The position numbers and the translations under genes were made by a program. DNA of 15,682 nt from DATKEG01 sp035544515 (lineage in GTDB: Bacteria > Acidobacteriota > Vicinamibacteria > Fen-336). The notes beneath the pieces were generated by a model. That model was not told where the DNA came from and did no database searches. It saw nothing but the letters and a program-made list of their open reading frames with translations. The stretch lies in NCBI GenBank assembly GCA_035544515.1, contig DATKEG010000089.1, forward strand, positions 1-15,682, written 5' to 3'. This document shows, piece after piece, positions 6,335 to 13,162 of this stretch (its first letter is position 1; each line of letters begins with the position of its first letter).

Positions 6335-8149
6335 ATGCGAGGCGCGGCGCTGGCGCTGCTGGCCCTTCTCCCGCTGCTCCCGATCACGGAACGGCTCTCG
6401 GCGGCCTCGGGTGAGGCGACGCGGGTGCGCTTTCCGGCCGACGTCCCGCCGCGCAACGACATCCGCGTGGAGAACCGGGTGCCCACGCGCATGCGGGACG
6501 GCGTCACCCTGTACGCCGACGTCTACCGGCCGGCCGGCGACGGACGACATCCCGTCCTCGTGTCCAGGACGCCCTACAGCACCGAGCGCTTCCCCGCCGC
6601 CTACGACGCGGCCGTCTACTTCGCCCAGCGCGGCTACGTCTACGTGTTCCAGGACGTGAGGGGACGCCACGAGTCGGACGGACGCTGGGAGCCCTTCTTC
6701 GACGACGAGAAGGACGGCTACGACACGGTGGAATGGGCGGCGAAGCAGCCCTGGTCGGACGGCAAGGTCGCCATGCAGGGCGGCTCGTACCTCGGGCAGA
6801 ACCAGTGGCGGGCCGCGCAGGCCGCCCCGCCCAGCCTTCTCACCATCTTCCCCATGGTGGCCTCGACCAGCATCTACCACGACTGGATCACGCTCAACGG
6901 CGGCTGGCGTCTTTCCTTCAACTTCGGGTGGGGGCCGGTCCGCCAGGAGTCGCGCATCATGCAGAACCCCGGCCCGCACACCGCGGCCGGGGTCCGCGCC
7001 ATCCACTACGACCACGTACAGTGGCACCTGCCGCTGAATACCATGCAGCGGCAGGTGGGCCGCCGCGCGCGCTTCTACGACGATTGGCTGGCCCACCCGG
7101 ACTACGACGCGTACTGGAAGCCGCTCAACGTGGAGGAGGTGTTCGAGACGATCGGCGTGCCCGTGCACACGTTCGGTGGATGGTTCGACATCTTCAGCCA
7201 GGGCACGCTGCGCGGCTACGCCGGGATGAGCCAGAAGGGGGCGACGGAGAAGGCGCGGCGCCTGAGCCACCTCGTGATCGGGCCGTGGGGACACGGTCCC
7301 GCGCAGAAGTTCGGGGCCCTCGACTTCGGACCCGAGGCCAACGTCGACGCGCTCAGCCTGCAGCTCCGCTGGTACGACTACTGGCTCAAGGGCATCGACA
7401 ACGGGCTCGCGGCCGAGCCTCCGGTGAAGCTCTTCGTCATGGGCCGCAACCAGTGGGTCTACGAGCGGGAGTATCCGCTGGCGCGGACGGAGTACCGGCC
7501 TCTCTACTTCGCCGGCGGCGGCCGCGCCAACGGCAGCCGTGGGGACGGCCGCCTGACCTGGGAGAAGCCGGCGGGCTCCTCCGCGCCCGATCGCTTCCGC
7601 TACGATCCCGACGATCCCGTGCCGTCGCTCGGCGGGAACAACTGCTGCGGCACGCCCACGCCCGCCGGGCCGATGGACCAGCGGCCCGTCGAAGCCCGCC
7701 GCGACGTGCTGCTCTACACCTCGGACGTCCTGCCGGAGGAAGTCGAGGTCACGGGCCCGGTCAAGGTCTTCCTCTACGCTTCCTCCGACGCCGTGGACAC
7801 CGACTTCGTGGCCCGGCTCGTGGACGTGCATCCGGACGGCGCGAGCTACAACATGGCGGAGGGCATCGTGCGCGGCCGCTACCGCGAGAGCCTGGTCGAG
7901 CCGAGCCTCCTCACCCCGGGCCGGGTGTATCGCCTGGAGATCGACCTCGTGGGGACGTCGATCGCCTTCCAGAAGGGCCACCGGATCCGCGTGCACGTCA
8001 CGAGCAGCCACTTCCCGCAGTTCGACCGCAACCCGAACACGGGGGCGCCCTTCGGCACCACGGACAGGGTCGAGGTGGCGCAGCAGACCGTCTACCACGA
8101 CGCGGAGCGGCCCTCGCACATCCTGCTGCCGGTGATCCCCCGGAGGTAG
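6335..8149 (+). CDS. Secreted CocE/NonD-family hydrolase (X-Pro dipeptidyl-peptidase S15-like)
   Basis: A 604-residue protein whose ATG overlaps the upstream terminator region (TGAGATG), indicating translational coupling. Residues 1-24 form a signal peptide (hydrophobic LALLALLPLLP core). The alpha/beta-hydrolase domain opens with RMRDGVTLYADVYRP (52-66). The nucleophile is Ser151 in MQGGSYLGQNQW, the acid is probably Asp285 in GGWFDIF, and the base is His320 in GPWGHG, the standard order in the CocE/S15 family. A jelly-roll C-terminal domain follows (about 370-604, including VFLYASSDAVDTDFVARL and GHRIRVHVTSS). Length is typical of the family, which cleaves esters, amides or proline-containing peptides; the substrate is not predictable. 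Position beside an exported PLP enzyme suggests joint processing of an external compound. Confidence 0.93.
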   Translation: MRGAALALLALLPLLPITERLSAASGEATRVRFPADVPPRNDIRVENRVPTRMRDGVTLYADVYRPAGDGRHPVLVSRTPYSTERFPAAYDAAVYFAQRGYVYVFQDVRGRHESDGRWEPFFDDEKDGYDTVEWAAKQPWSDGKVAMQGGSYLGQNQWRAAQAAPPSLLTIFPMVASTSIYHDWITLNGGWRLSFNFGWGPVRQESRIMQNPGPHTAAGVRAIHYDHVQWHLPLNTMQRQVGRRARFYDDWLAHPDYDAYWKPLNVEEVFETIGVPVHTFGGWFDIFSQGTLRGYAGMSQKGATEKARRLSHLVIGPWGHGPAQKFGALDFGPEANVDALSLQLRWYDYWLKGIDNGLAAEPPVKLFVMGRNQWVYEREYPLARTEYRPLYFAGGGRANGSRGDGRLTWEKPAGSSAPDRFRYDPDDPVPSLGGNNCCGTPTPAGPMDQRPVEARRDVLLYTSDVLPEEVEVTGPVKVFLYASSDAVDTDFVARLVDVHPDGASYNMAEGIVRGRYRESLVEPSLLTPGRVYRLEIDLVGTSIAFQKGHRIRVHVTSSHFPQFDRNPNTGAPFGTTDRVEVAQQTVYHDAERPSHILLPVIPRR

Positions 8150-8158
8150 CCCTCGCCG

Positions 8159-9436
8159 ATGCCGCCAGGACGCGCGGTTCCACCCGTCGTCACCACGGCG
8201 TTGCCCGCCGACGTGCCCGCGGCGATCCGCGAGGCCAAGGCGCGGCTGCGCGAGCGGCTCGGCGATCCGGCGGCGGCGCTCGCCGAGGTCGAAGACGCGA
8301 TGCGGCGCGAGGCGGCGCAGGTGGTCGCCGACCGGGAGGCCGGACGGGCGGTCTTCCCCGTCGTCCGGTTCGCCGACGTGGCCGCCGGCGCCGTACCCGC
8401 GGACGTCCTGGCCTCGGTCCGCCGGCGCGGGTGCGCCGTGGTCAAGGGCACGTTCCCGCGCGCGCGCGCGGAACGGTGGGACGCGTCGCTGGCCGCCTAT
8501 CTCGAAGACAACCGGTTCGCCCAGCGCTACCGCGGTCCCGCCGACGACGTCTTCGGCGGGCTGGCCTCCGGCAAGCCGCAGATCTACGGCGTGTACTGGT
8601 CGAAGCCGCAGATGGAGGCGCGCCAGGACGAGAACATGATCGCGGTGCGGTCGTTCCTGAACGGCTTCTGGCGGCACGAGTCCGCGGGACGGACCTGGTT
8701 CGATCCCGACCGCGACACCGCCTACCCCGACCGCATCCGGCGGCGCGAGCCCGGCTCGCCGTCGCTCGGCCTCTCGCCTCATGCCGACAACGGCTCCATC
8801 GAGCGCTGGCTCCTGCCCTCGTACCAGGAGGTGTTTCGCCACGTCTTCTCCGGGCACTGGCGCGACTACGACGCCTGGGACGGCGCCTACCGCACGGAGG
8901 TCCACGAGTTCCCCTCCACGGTCATGTGCTCCGCCTTCCGCACCTTCCAGGGCTGGACCGCGCTCTCCGACATGCGGCCCGGCGACGGCGTGCTGCACGT
9001 GGTGCCCATCCCCTCCGCCATGGCCTACGTGCTGCTGCGCGCGCTGCAGGACGACGTCCCCGCCGGCGACCTGTGCGGCGCGGTCAACGGCCAGGCCCTG
9101 CCCATCGATGCGCGGTGGCACGCGGTCCTGCTGCCCGCGCTGGTCTCCATCCCCGCCGTGGAGCCCGGCGACACGGTGTGGTGGCATTGCGACCTCGTCC
9201 ACGCGGTCGCGGACGACACCACGCGGGAGCGGTGGGGCAACGTCATGTACATCCCCTGCGCGCCCTGGTGCGAGAAGAACGCCGCCTACGCCGCCGCCTG
9301 CGGGCAAGCCTTCCTCGGCGGCGCCAGCCCGGGCGACTTCGCGCCGGAGGACTACGAGGCCGATTGGACGGGACGGGCCACGCTCGACGACCTGAGCGCG
9401 GTCGGCCGCAGACAGCTCGGCCTGGAAGCCTGGTAG
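8159..9436 (+). CDS. DUF1479 (YbiU-type) putative Fe(II)/2-oxoglutarate-like oxygenase
   Basis: A 425-residue protein starting at ATG 8159, 9 nt after the hydrolase stop; GGAGG (8142-8146) overlaps the end of the previous gene and sits slightly far away. Length and sequence fit DUF1479, whose E. coli member is YbiU. Visible family blocks are GCAVVKGTFPR (91-101), QIYGVYWSKPQ (141-151), LSPHADNGSIERW (205-217), STVMCSAFRTFQGWTAL (253-269) and GDTVWWHCDLVHAV (337-350). His208-x-Asp210 together with His348 is a plausible two-His-one-carboxylate iron site of the cupin-type dioxygenase superfamily. There is no signal peptide, so it acts in the cytoplasm, unlike its two upstream neighbours. The substrate is unknown; the family has no well-established reaction that I know of. 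Confidence 0.85.
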   Translation: MPPGRAVPPVVTTALPADVPAAIREAKARLRERLGDPAAALAEVEDAMRREAAQVVADREAGRAVFPVVRFADVAAGAVPADVLASVRRRGCAVVKGTFPRARAERWDASLAAYLEDNRFAQRYRGPADDVFGGLASGKPQIYGVYWSKPQMEARQDENMIAVRSFLNGFWRHESAGRTWFDPDRDTAYPDRIRRREPGSPSLGLSPHADNGSIERWLLPSYQEVFRHVFSGHWRDYDAWDGAYRTEVHEFPSTVMCSAFRTFQGWTALSDMRPGDGVLHVVPIPSAMAYVLLRALQDDVPAGDLCGAVNGQALPIDARWHAVLLPALVSIPAVEPGDTVWWHCDLVHAVADDTTRERWGNVMYIPCAPWCEKNAAYAAACGQAFLGGASPGDFAPEDYEADWTGRATLDDLSAVGRRQLGLEAW

Positions 9437-9462
9437 AGGCCCTTCGGCCGTACGCTTGAGCC

Positions 9463-10032
9463 GTGCCGCTCCTCGTCGCCCTGGCCGTGGCCCTCGCCCT
9501 GCCGCTCCTGTTCCTCGCCCTGATGCCGCTCTCGCTCGTGCTGCGCTACCGCGCGGGCACGGCACGGCGGCTGGCCCGGGGCTGGGTGGCGGCGTTGAAC
9601 GTGCTGGCGATCGCGTTTTCGGCCGCGATCTTCCTGGCCGTGGCCGCCGCCACGAGCGTCTGGGTGCCGCGGGCGTTCGCCTACGGCGTGGCCGGGATGG
9701 CCGGAGGGTGCCTGCTCGGCCTGCTGGGCCTCTGGCTGAGCCGGTGGGACGAGACGCCGCGGTCGCTGCACTACACCCCCAACCGCTGGCTGGTCCTCGC
9801 CGTCACGCTGGTCGTGACGTCGCGGCTCCTCTACGGGTTCTGGCGCGGCTGGCACGCCTGGCGCACTACGCCGGACGACGCGTCCTGGCTCGCCGCCGCC
9901 GGCGTCGCCGGCTCCCTGGCCGCCGGCGCGCTCGTGCTCGGCTATTACCTGGCGTATTGGACCGGCCTGTGGCTTCGGCTGCGGCTCCACCGGCGGCGGT
10001 GGACGGCCGGCGGCCGCCTCTCGCGCAGATAG
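9463..10032 (+). CDS. Five-helix integral membrane protein of unknown function
   Basis: A 189-residue protein from GTG 9463, 26 nt after the DUF1479 stop. No clear ribosome site is visible, and an internal ATG at 9523 would remove most of helix 1, so the GTG is preferred. Hydrophobic segments lie at about residues 2-27, 42-64, 70-92, 108-127 and 141-166, ending in a basic tail (LRLRLHRRRW). LHYTPNRWLVLAVTLVV followed by a positively charged loop (102-134) vaguely recalls the CcdC/DUF1453 group, but I am not confident of that. It is the last gene of the operon and converges on the M20 gene with a 16-nt gap. A transport or accessory membrane role for the operon's substrate would be speculation. 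Confidence 0.72.
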   Translation: MPLLVALAVALALPLLFLALMPLSLVLRYRAGTARRLARGWVAALNVLAIAFSAAIFLAVAAATSVWVPRAFAYGVAGMAGGCLLGLLGLWLSRWDETPRSLHYTPNRWLVLAVTLVVTSRLLYGFWRGWHAWRTTPDDASWLAAAGVAGSLAAGALVLGYYLAYWTGLWLRLRLHRRRWTAGGRLSRR

Positions 10033-10048
10033 AGTCCCGACTCCTGTA

Positions 10049-11662
10049 TCAGCGGGACGATGCCGGCGGCGCGTCGCGGACGGTGGGATAGCGGATCCCC
10101 AGCTGCTCGAGGTAGGTCTTGTAGCGGGTGGGATCGAAGTAGTAGGGCTTGAGCCGGGGCGCGTACTCGGCCATCACTTTCGCGTTGAGCCAGACGGCGG
10201 GCACGTCGTCGGGCCGCACCAGCGGCGTGTAGGCCAGGTCCTTGGTCTGCACGTCGCGGAAGTAGCCCCAGGCCTGCTTGACGATCTCGGGCCGGAGCAG
10301 GAGATCGAGCATGGTCATCGCCTGCACCTTGGCGCCCGCGGTCGCGCCCTTGTGGGCGATGGGCGTGGCCATGGCGATCGCGTTCGACCAGTGATGGCCC
10401 GGCAGGTCGGGGATGTTCGAGGGATAGCGCAGCGTCACCGTGGGCACGCTCCAGGAGACGTCGCCGATGTCGTCGGAGCCGCCGCCTTTCTTGTCCTCGT
10501 CCTTCTTCGGCTCGAGGAGCGGCTCCACCGCGGTGCTGAGGCCCTTGTCGGCCACCCTCAGCTCGCGCTGCACGGCCCGGGCCAGCGCCTGGTCGGCCTC
10601 GCTCCAGCTCGGAAGGCCGACGGCCTGGATGTTCTCGTGCACGACCTGCGCGACCACCTTGTTGAAGTGCTGCGGCCAGGCGGCGCCGAGCACGCGCGAG
10701 CGCTGCGTGGTGCCGGTCATGAGGGCGGCGCCCTCGGCCATGGCGTTGCCGACGTCCCAGAGCTCCTTGATGCGGGGATATTCGGTCTCGCGGAAGTAGT
10801 ACCAGACCGACGCACGCGAGGGAACGACGTTGGGCTGGTCGCCTCCGTCCGGGATCACGTAGTGGGACCGGTGCTGGAGGCGGAGGTGCTCGCGCCGGAA
10901 GTTCCAGCCCACGTTCATCAGCTCCACCGCGTCGAGCGCGCTCCGGCCCCGCCAGGGCGCGCCCGCGCTGTGCGCGCTCTCCCCTTCGAAGACGTACTCC
11001 ACCGAGACGAGGCCGCTCGAATCCGGAACGCCCCAGGACGTCGAGAGCTTGTCGGAGACGTGCGCGAACAGGGCCACGTCGACGTCCGCGAAGACGCCCG
11101 CACGCACGAGGTACGCCTTGCCGCCGAGGAGCTCCTCCGCCACTCCGGGCCACAGGCGGATCGTCCCGGGCAGCCTCTCGCGCTCCAGGATCTTCTTCAC
11201 GGCCAGGGCCGCGGTGACGTTGACCGCGTGGCCCGAGTTGTGCCCTTCCCCGTGGCCGGGCGCGCCCTCGACGATCGGGTCGCGATAGGCGACGCCCGGC
11301 TTCTGCGACGCCTTCGGGATGGCGTCGAGGTCGGAGCCGAGCGCGATCACCGGCTTTCCCGCGCCCCAGGTGGCGACCCAGGCCGTGGGCAGGCCCGCGA
11401 CGCCCTCCTCGACCGTGAAGCCGTTCCGCCGCAGGAGGCCCACGAGATACCGCGAGGTCTCGACCTCGTGGAAGGCCAGCTCCGAGAAGCTGAACAACAT
11501 GTCGACCGTCTGCTGCGTGAGGCCGGCCATGCGCTCGACGTCCGCGGCCGCCTCGCGCTTGAGCTCGTCCAGGCGCCCGACGGCAGGTGCCGGCTTCGCG
11601 GCGTGCGCGGCCGCGGAGAACCCGAGCCCGAGCAGGAGAGGCGCCAGGTGTCGCCCGATCAT
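10049..11662 (-). CDS. Secreted M20-family amidohydrolase, AbgB-like
   Basis: A 537-residue protein from ATG 11662. Residues 1-21 form a signal peptide with an AHA cleavage motif. The metallopeptidase domain shows SELAFHEVET (60-69), ALGSDLDAIPKAS (107-119), GEGHNSGHAVN (138-148) with metal-type His141/His145, GVAEELLGGK (173-182) with the catalytic Glu-Glu pair 176-177, and AHVSDK with His201. The dimerisation domain begins near FEGESAHSAGAP (225-236). GGGSDDIGDVSW (393-404) and GHHWSNA (422-428) are characteristic of the AbgB/aminobenzoyl-glutamate-utilisation type. These enzymes cleave an acyl-amino-acid amide bond. AbgB itself is cytoplasmic, so the signal peptide implies an envelope version. 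A short Lys/Asp-rich insert (385-392) precedes the GGGSDD block. The gene is divergent from the amidase. Confidence 0.92.
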   Translation of the reverse strand: MIGRHLAPLLLGLGFSAAAHAAKPAPAVGRLDELKREAAADVERMAGLTQQTVDMLFSFSELAFHEVETSRYLVGLLRRNGFTVEEGVAGLPTAWVATWGAGKPVIALGSDLDAIPKASQKPGVAYRDPIVEGAPGHGEGHNSGHAVNVTAALAVKKILERERLPGTIRLWPGVAEELLGGKAYLVRAGVFADVDVALFAHVSDKLSTSWGVPDSSGLVSVEYVFEGESAHSAGAPWRGRSALDAVELMNVGWNFRREHLRLQHRSHYVIPDGGDQPNVVPSRASVWYYFRETEYPRIKELWDVGNAMAEGAALMTGTTQRSRVLGAAWPQHFNKVVAQVVHENIQAVGLPSWSEADQALARAVQRELRVADKGLSTAVEPLLEPKKDEDKKGGGSDDIGDVSWSVPTVTLRYPSNIPDLPGHHWSNAIAMATPIAHKGATAGAKVQAMTMLDLLLRPEIVKQAWGYFRDVQTKDLAYTPLVRPDDVPAVWLNAKVMAEYAPRLKPYYFDPTRYKTYLEQLGIRYPTVRDAPPASSR

Positions 11663-11671
11663 CGTGCGCCC

Positions 11672-11677
11672 ATTCTA
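11672..11677 (-). promoter_or_regulatory. -10-like hexamer next to the M20 start codon
   Basis: On the minus strand TAGAAT (11677-11672) matches five of six positions of the -10 consensus and is followed by only 9 nt before ATG 11662. No convincing -35 is seen and no Shine-Dalgarno sequence lies between. This arrangement is typical of leaderless or nearly leaderless transcripts. Confidence 0.38.
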
Positions 11678-11710
11678 TGCGGGCCGCTCGCCACTGAGGC
11701 CCTCCCGGAC

Positions 11711-11716
11711 TACGAT
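11711..11716 (+). promoter_or_regulatory. -10-like hexamer next to the amidase start codon
   Basis: TACGAT (11711-11716) fits the TANNNT pattern and is followed by 7 nt and then an in-frame TTG at 11724. No Shine-Dalgarno sequence is present. It mirrors the arrangement on the opposite strand and, if real, supports the TTG start. Confidence 0.3.
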
Positions 11717-11723
11717 TCCCGTC

Positions 11724-13151
11724 TTGGCCGGCGAGGCGGACCTTTCGGCCGTGGAGGCGGTCGCCCGCATGCGGGAGGGCGACCTCGAGGCCCAGGACTA
11801 CGCCCGCGCGCTCCTCGCGCGCTGCCAGGCCGGCCGCCACCTCAACGCCTTCATTGCCCTCTCGCCCGAGACGGTGCTCGAAGCGGCGCGGGCCGCCGAT
11901 CGCCACCGCGCGGCCGGCTGCCACCTCGGTCCGCTGCACGGCCTGCCCATCCCGATCAAGGACAGCGTCAACACCCGCGACTACCCTACGACGTCGGGGA
12001 CGCCGTCCCTCCGCGGCTTTCGGCCGCGAGACGACGCGCCCGTCGTGCGCGCCCTGCGCGACGCCGGCGCGATCGTGCTGGGGAAGACGAACCTGTCCGA
12101 GCTGTCGCTGGGCTGGACCAGCGCCAACGCCGCGTTCGGCGCGGTGCGGAACCCGCACGACCCGGCGCGGATCCCCGGCGGCAGCAGCGGCGGCACGGCG
12201 GTCGCGGTGGCCACGGGCATGGCGCCGCTGGGCGTGGCCGAGGACACCTGCGGCTCCATCCGCGTGCCCGCGGCCCTGAGCGGGATCGCCGGCTTCCGGC
12301 CCACCACCTTCCGCTATTCGCCCCGCGGCGTCATGCCGCTGACGCCGACGTTCGACACGATCGGGCCCCACGCACGGACGGTGGACGACCTCGCCCTCTT
12401 CGACACCGCGGTCACCGGCGATCTCAACCCGCTGCGAGCGGTCTCCCCCCGCAGCGTGCGGCTGGCCGTCTCGCGCGCGCATTACTTCGCCCTTCTCGAT
12501 CCCGAGGTCGCGCGCGTGATCGATGAGGCGCTGGCGGCGCTTCGTGACGCGGGCATGAGTGTCGTCGAGGAGGACGTCCCGGACGTGACCCGGCTCGTCG
12601 CCGACGCGAACTTCCCGATCATCTTCCACGATTCGATGGCGATGATCGCGCGGTACCTCGAGGAGTTCGAGACCGGCGTGACCGTCGAGCAGCTCCTGGG
12701 CGCGGCCACTCCGGCCGTGCGGGAGAACCTCGACGCGCGCCGGCTGCCCGGGGGCCGGCTCTTTGTGTCGCCCGAGGCCTACGCCGCGGCCCGCGACGTC
12801 CACCGGCCCGCGTTGCAGGAGGCCTTCCGCGGCTACTTCTGCCGCACGGGCGCGGCCGCGATCGCCTTCCCCACGACACTCGTCCCCGCCACGCCGATCG
12901 GGCAGGACCAGGACGTCGAGATCGCCGGCCAGAAGGTCCCGTTCCGCACCGCGATGTCGCGGAACATCGCTCCCGGAAGCTGCGCCGGCCTGCCCGGGCT
13001 CGTGCTCTGTGCCGGAGTGACCCGGGACGGTCTGCCGGTCGGCATCGAGTTCGACGGACCGGCGGGGAGCGACCGGGAGCTGCTGGCGCTCGGGAGAGCG
13101 CTCGAACGGGTCCTCGGCCCCCTGCCCCGGCCGCGGGATCCGGCCTCCTGA
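11724..13151 (+). CDS. Amidase-signature family hydrolase
   Basis: Counting from TTG 11724 the protein has 475 residues, usual for the family, and begins directly before LSAVEAVARMREGDL, where amidases normally start. In-frame GTG 11664 or GTG 11751 are alternatives; the frame stays open further upstream only because it runs antisense through the M20 gene. The Ser-cisSer-Lys triad is complete: Lys79 in GLPIPIKDSVN, Ser154 in GGSSGG, and nucleophile Ser178 in EDTCGSIRVPAALSG. The spacings of 75 and 24 residues equal those of well-studied members such as fatty acid amide hydrolase. Position 176, normally Gly in DTGGS, is Cys. There is no signal peptide, so the enzyme is probably cytoplasmic and may act downstream of the exported M20 enzyme. 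It hydrolyses an amide to acid and ammonia or amine; the substrate is unknown. It is convergent with the kinase gene, 11 nt apart. Confidence 0.9.
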   Translation: MAGEADLSAVEAVARMREGDLEAQDYARALLARCQAGRHLNAFIALSPETVLEAARAADRHRAAGCHLGPLHGLPIPIKDSVNTRDYPTTSGTPSLRGFRPRDDAPVVRALRDAGAIVLGKTNLSELSLGWTSANAAFGAVRNPHDPARIPGGSSGGTAVAVATGMAPLGVAEDTCGSIRVPAALSGIAGFRPTTFRYSPRGVMPLTPTFDTIGPHARTVDDLALFDTAVTGDLNPLRAVSPRSVRLAVSRAHYFALLDPEVARVIDEALAALRDAGMSVVEEDVPDVTRLVADANFPIIFHDSMAMIARYLEEFETGVTVEQLLGAATPAVRENLDARRLPGGRLFVSPEAYAAARDVHRPALQEAFRGYFCRTGAAAIAFPTTLVPATPIGQDQDVEIAGQKVPFRTAMSRNIAPGSCAGLPGLVLCAGVTRDGLPVGIEFDGPAGSDRELLALGRALERVLGPLPRPRDPAS

Positions 13152-13162
13152 TCGTCCAGCGG

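Noticed and set aside
9438..9449. GGCC-CTTC-GGCC hairpin between the DUF1479 and membrane-protein genes as a terminator.
   Set aside because: The stem is only 4 bp with no T-run, and the genes are 26 nt apart in the same direction, consistent with one transcript.
11319..11723. Upstream extension of the amidase reading frame to 11319.
   Set aside because: The extension runs antisense through the M20 gene, encodes no amidase-like sequence, and the family starts near LSAVEAV after 11724.
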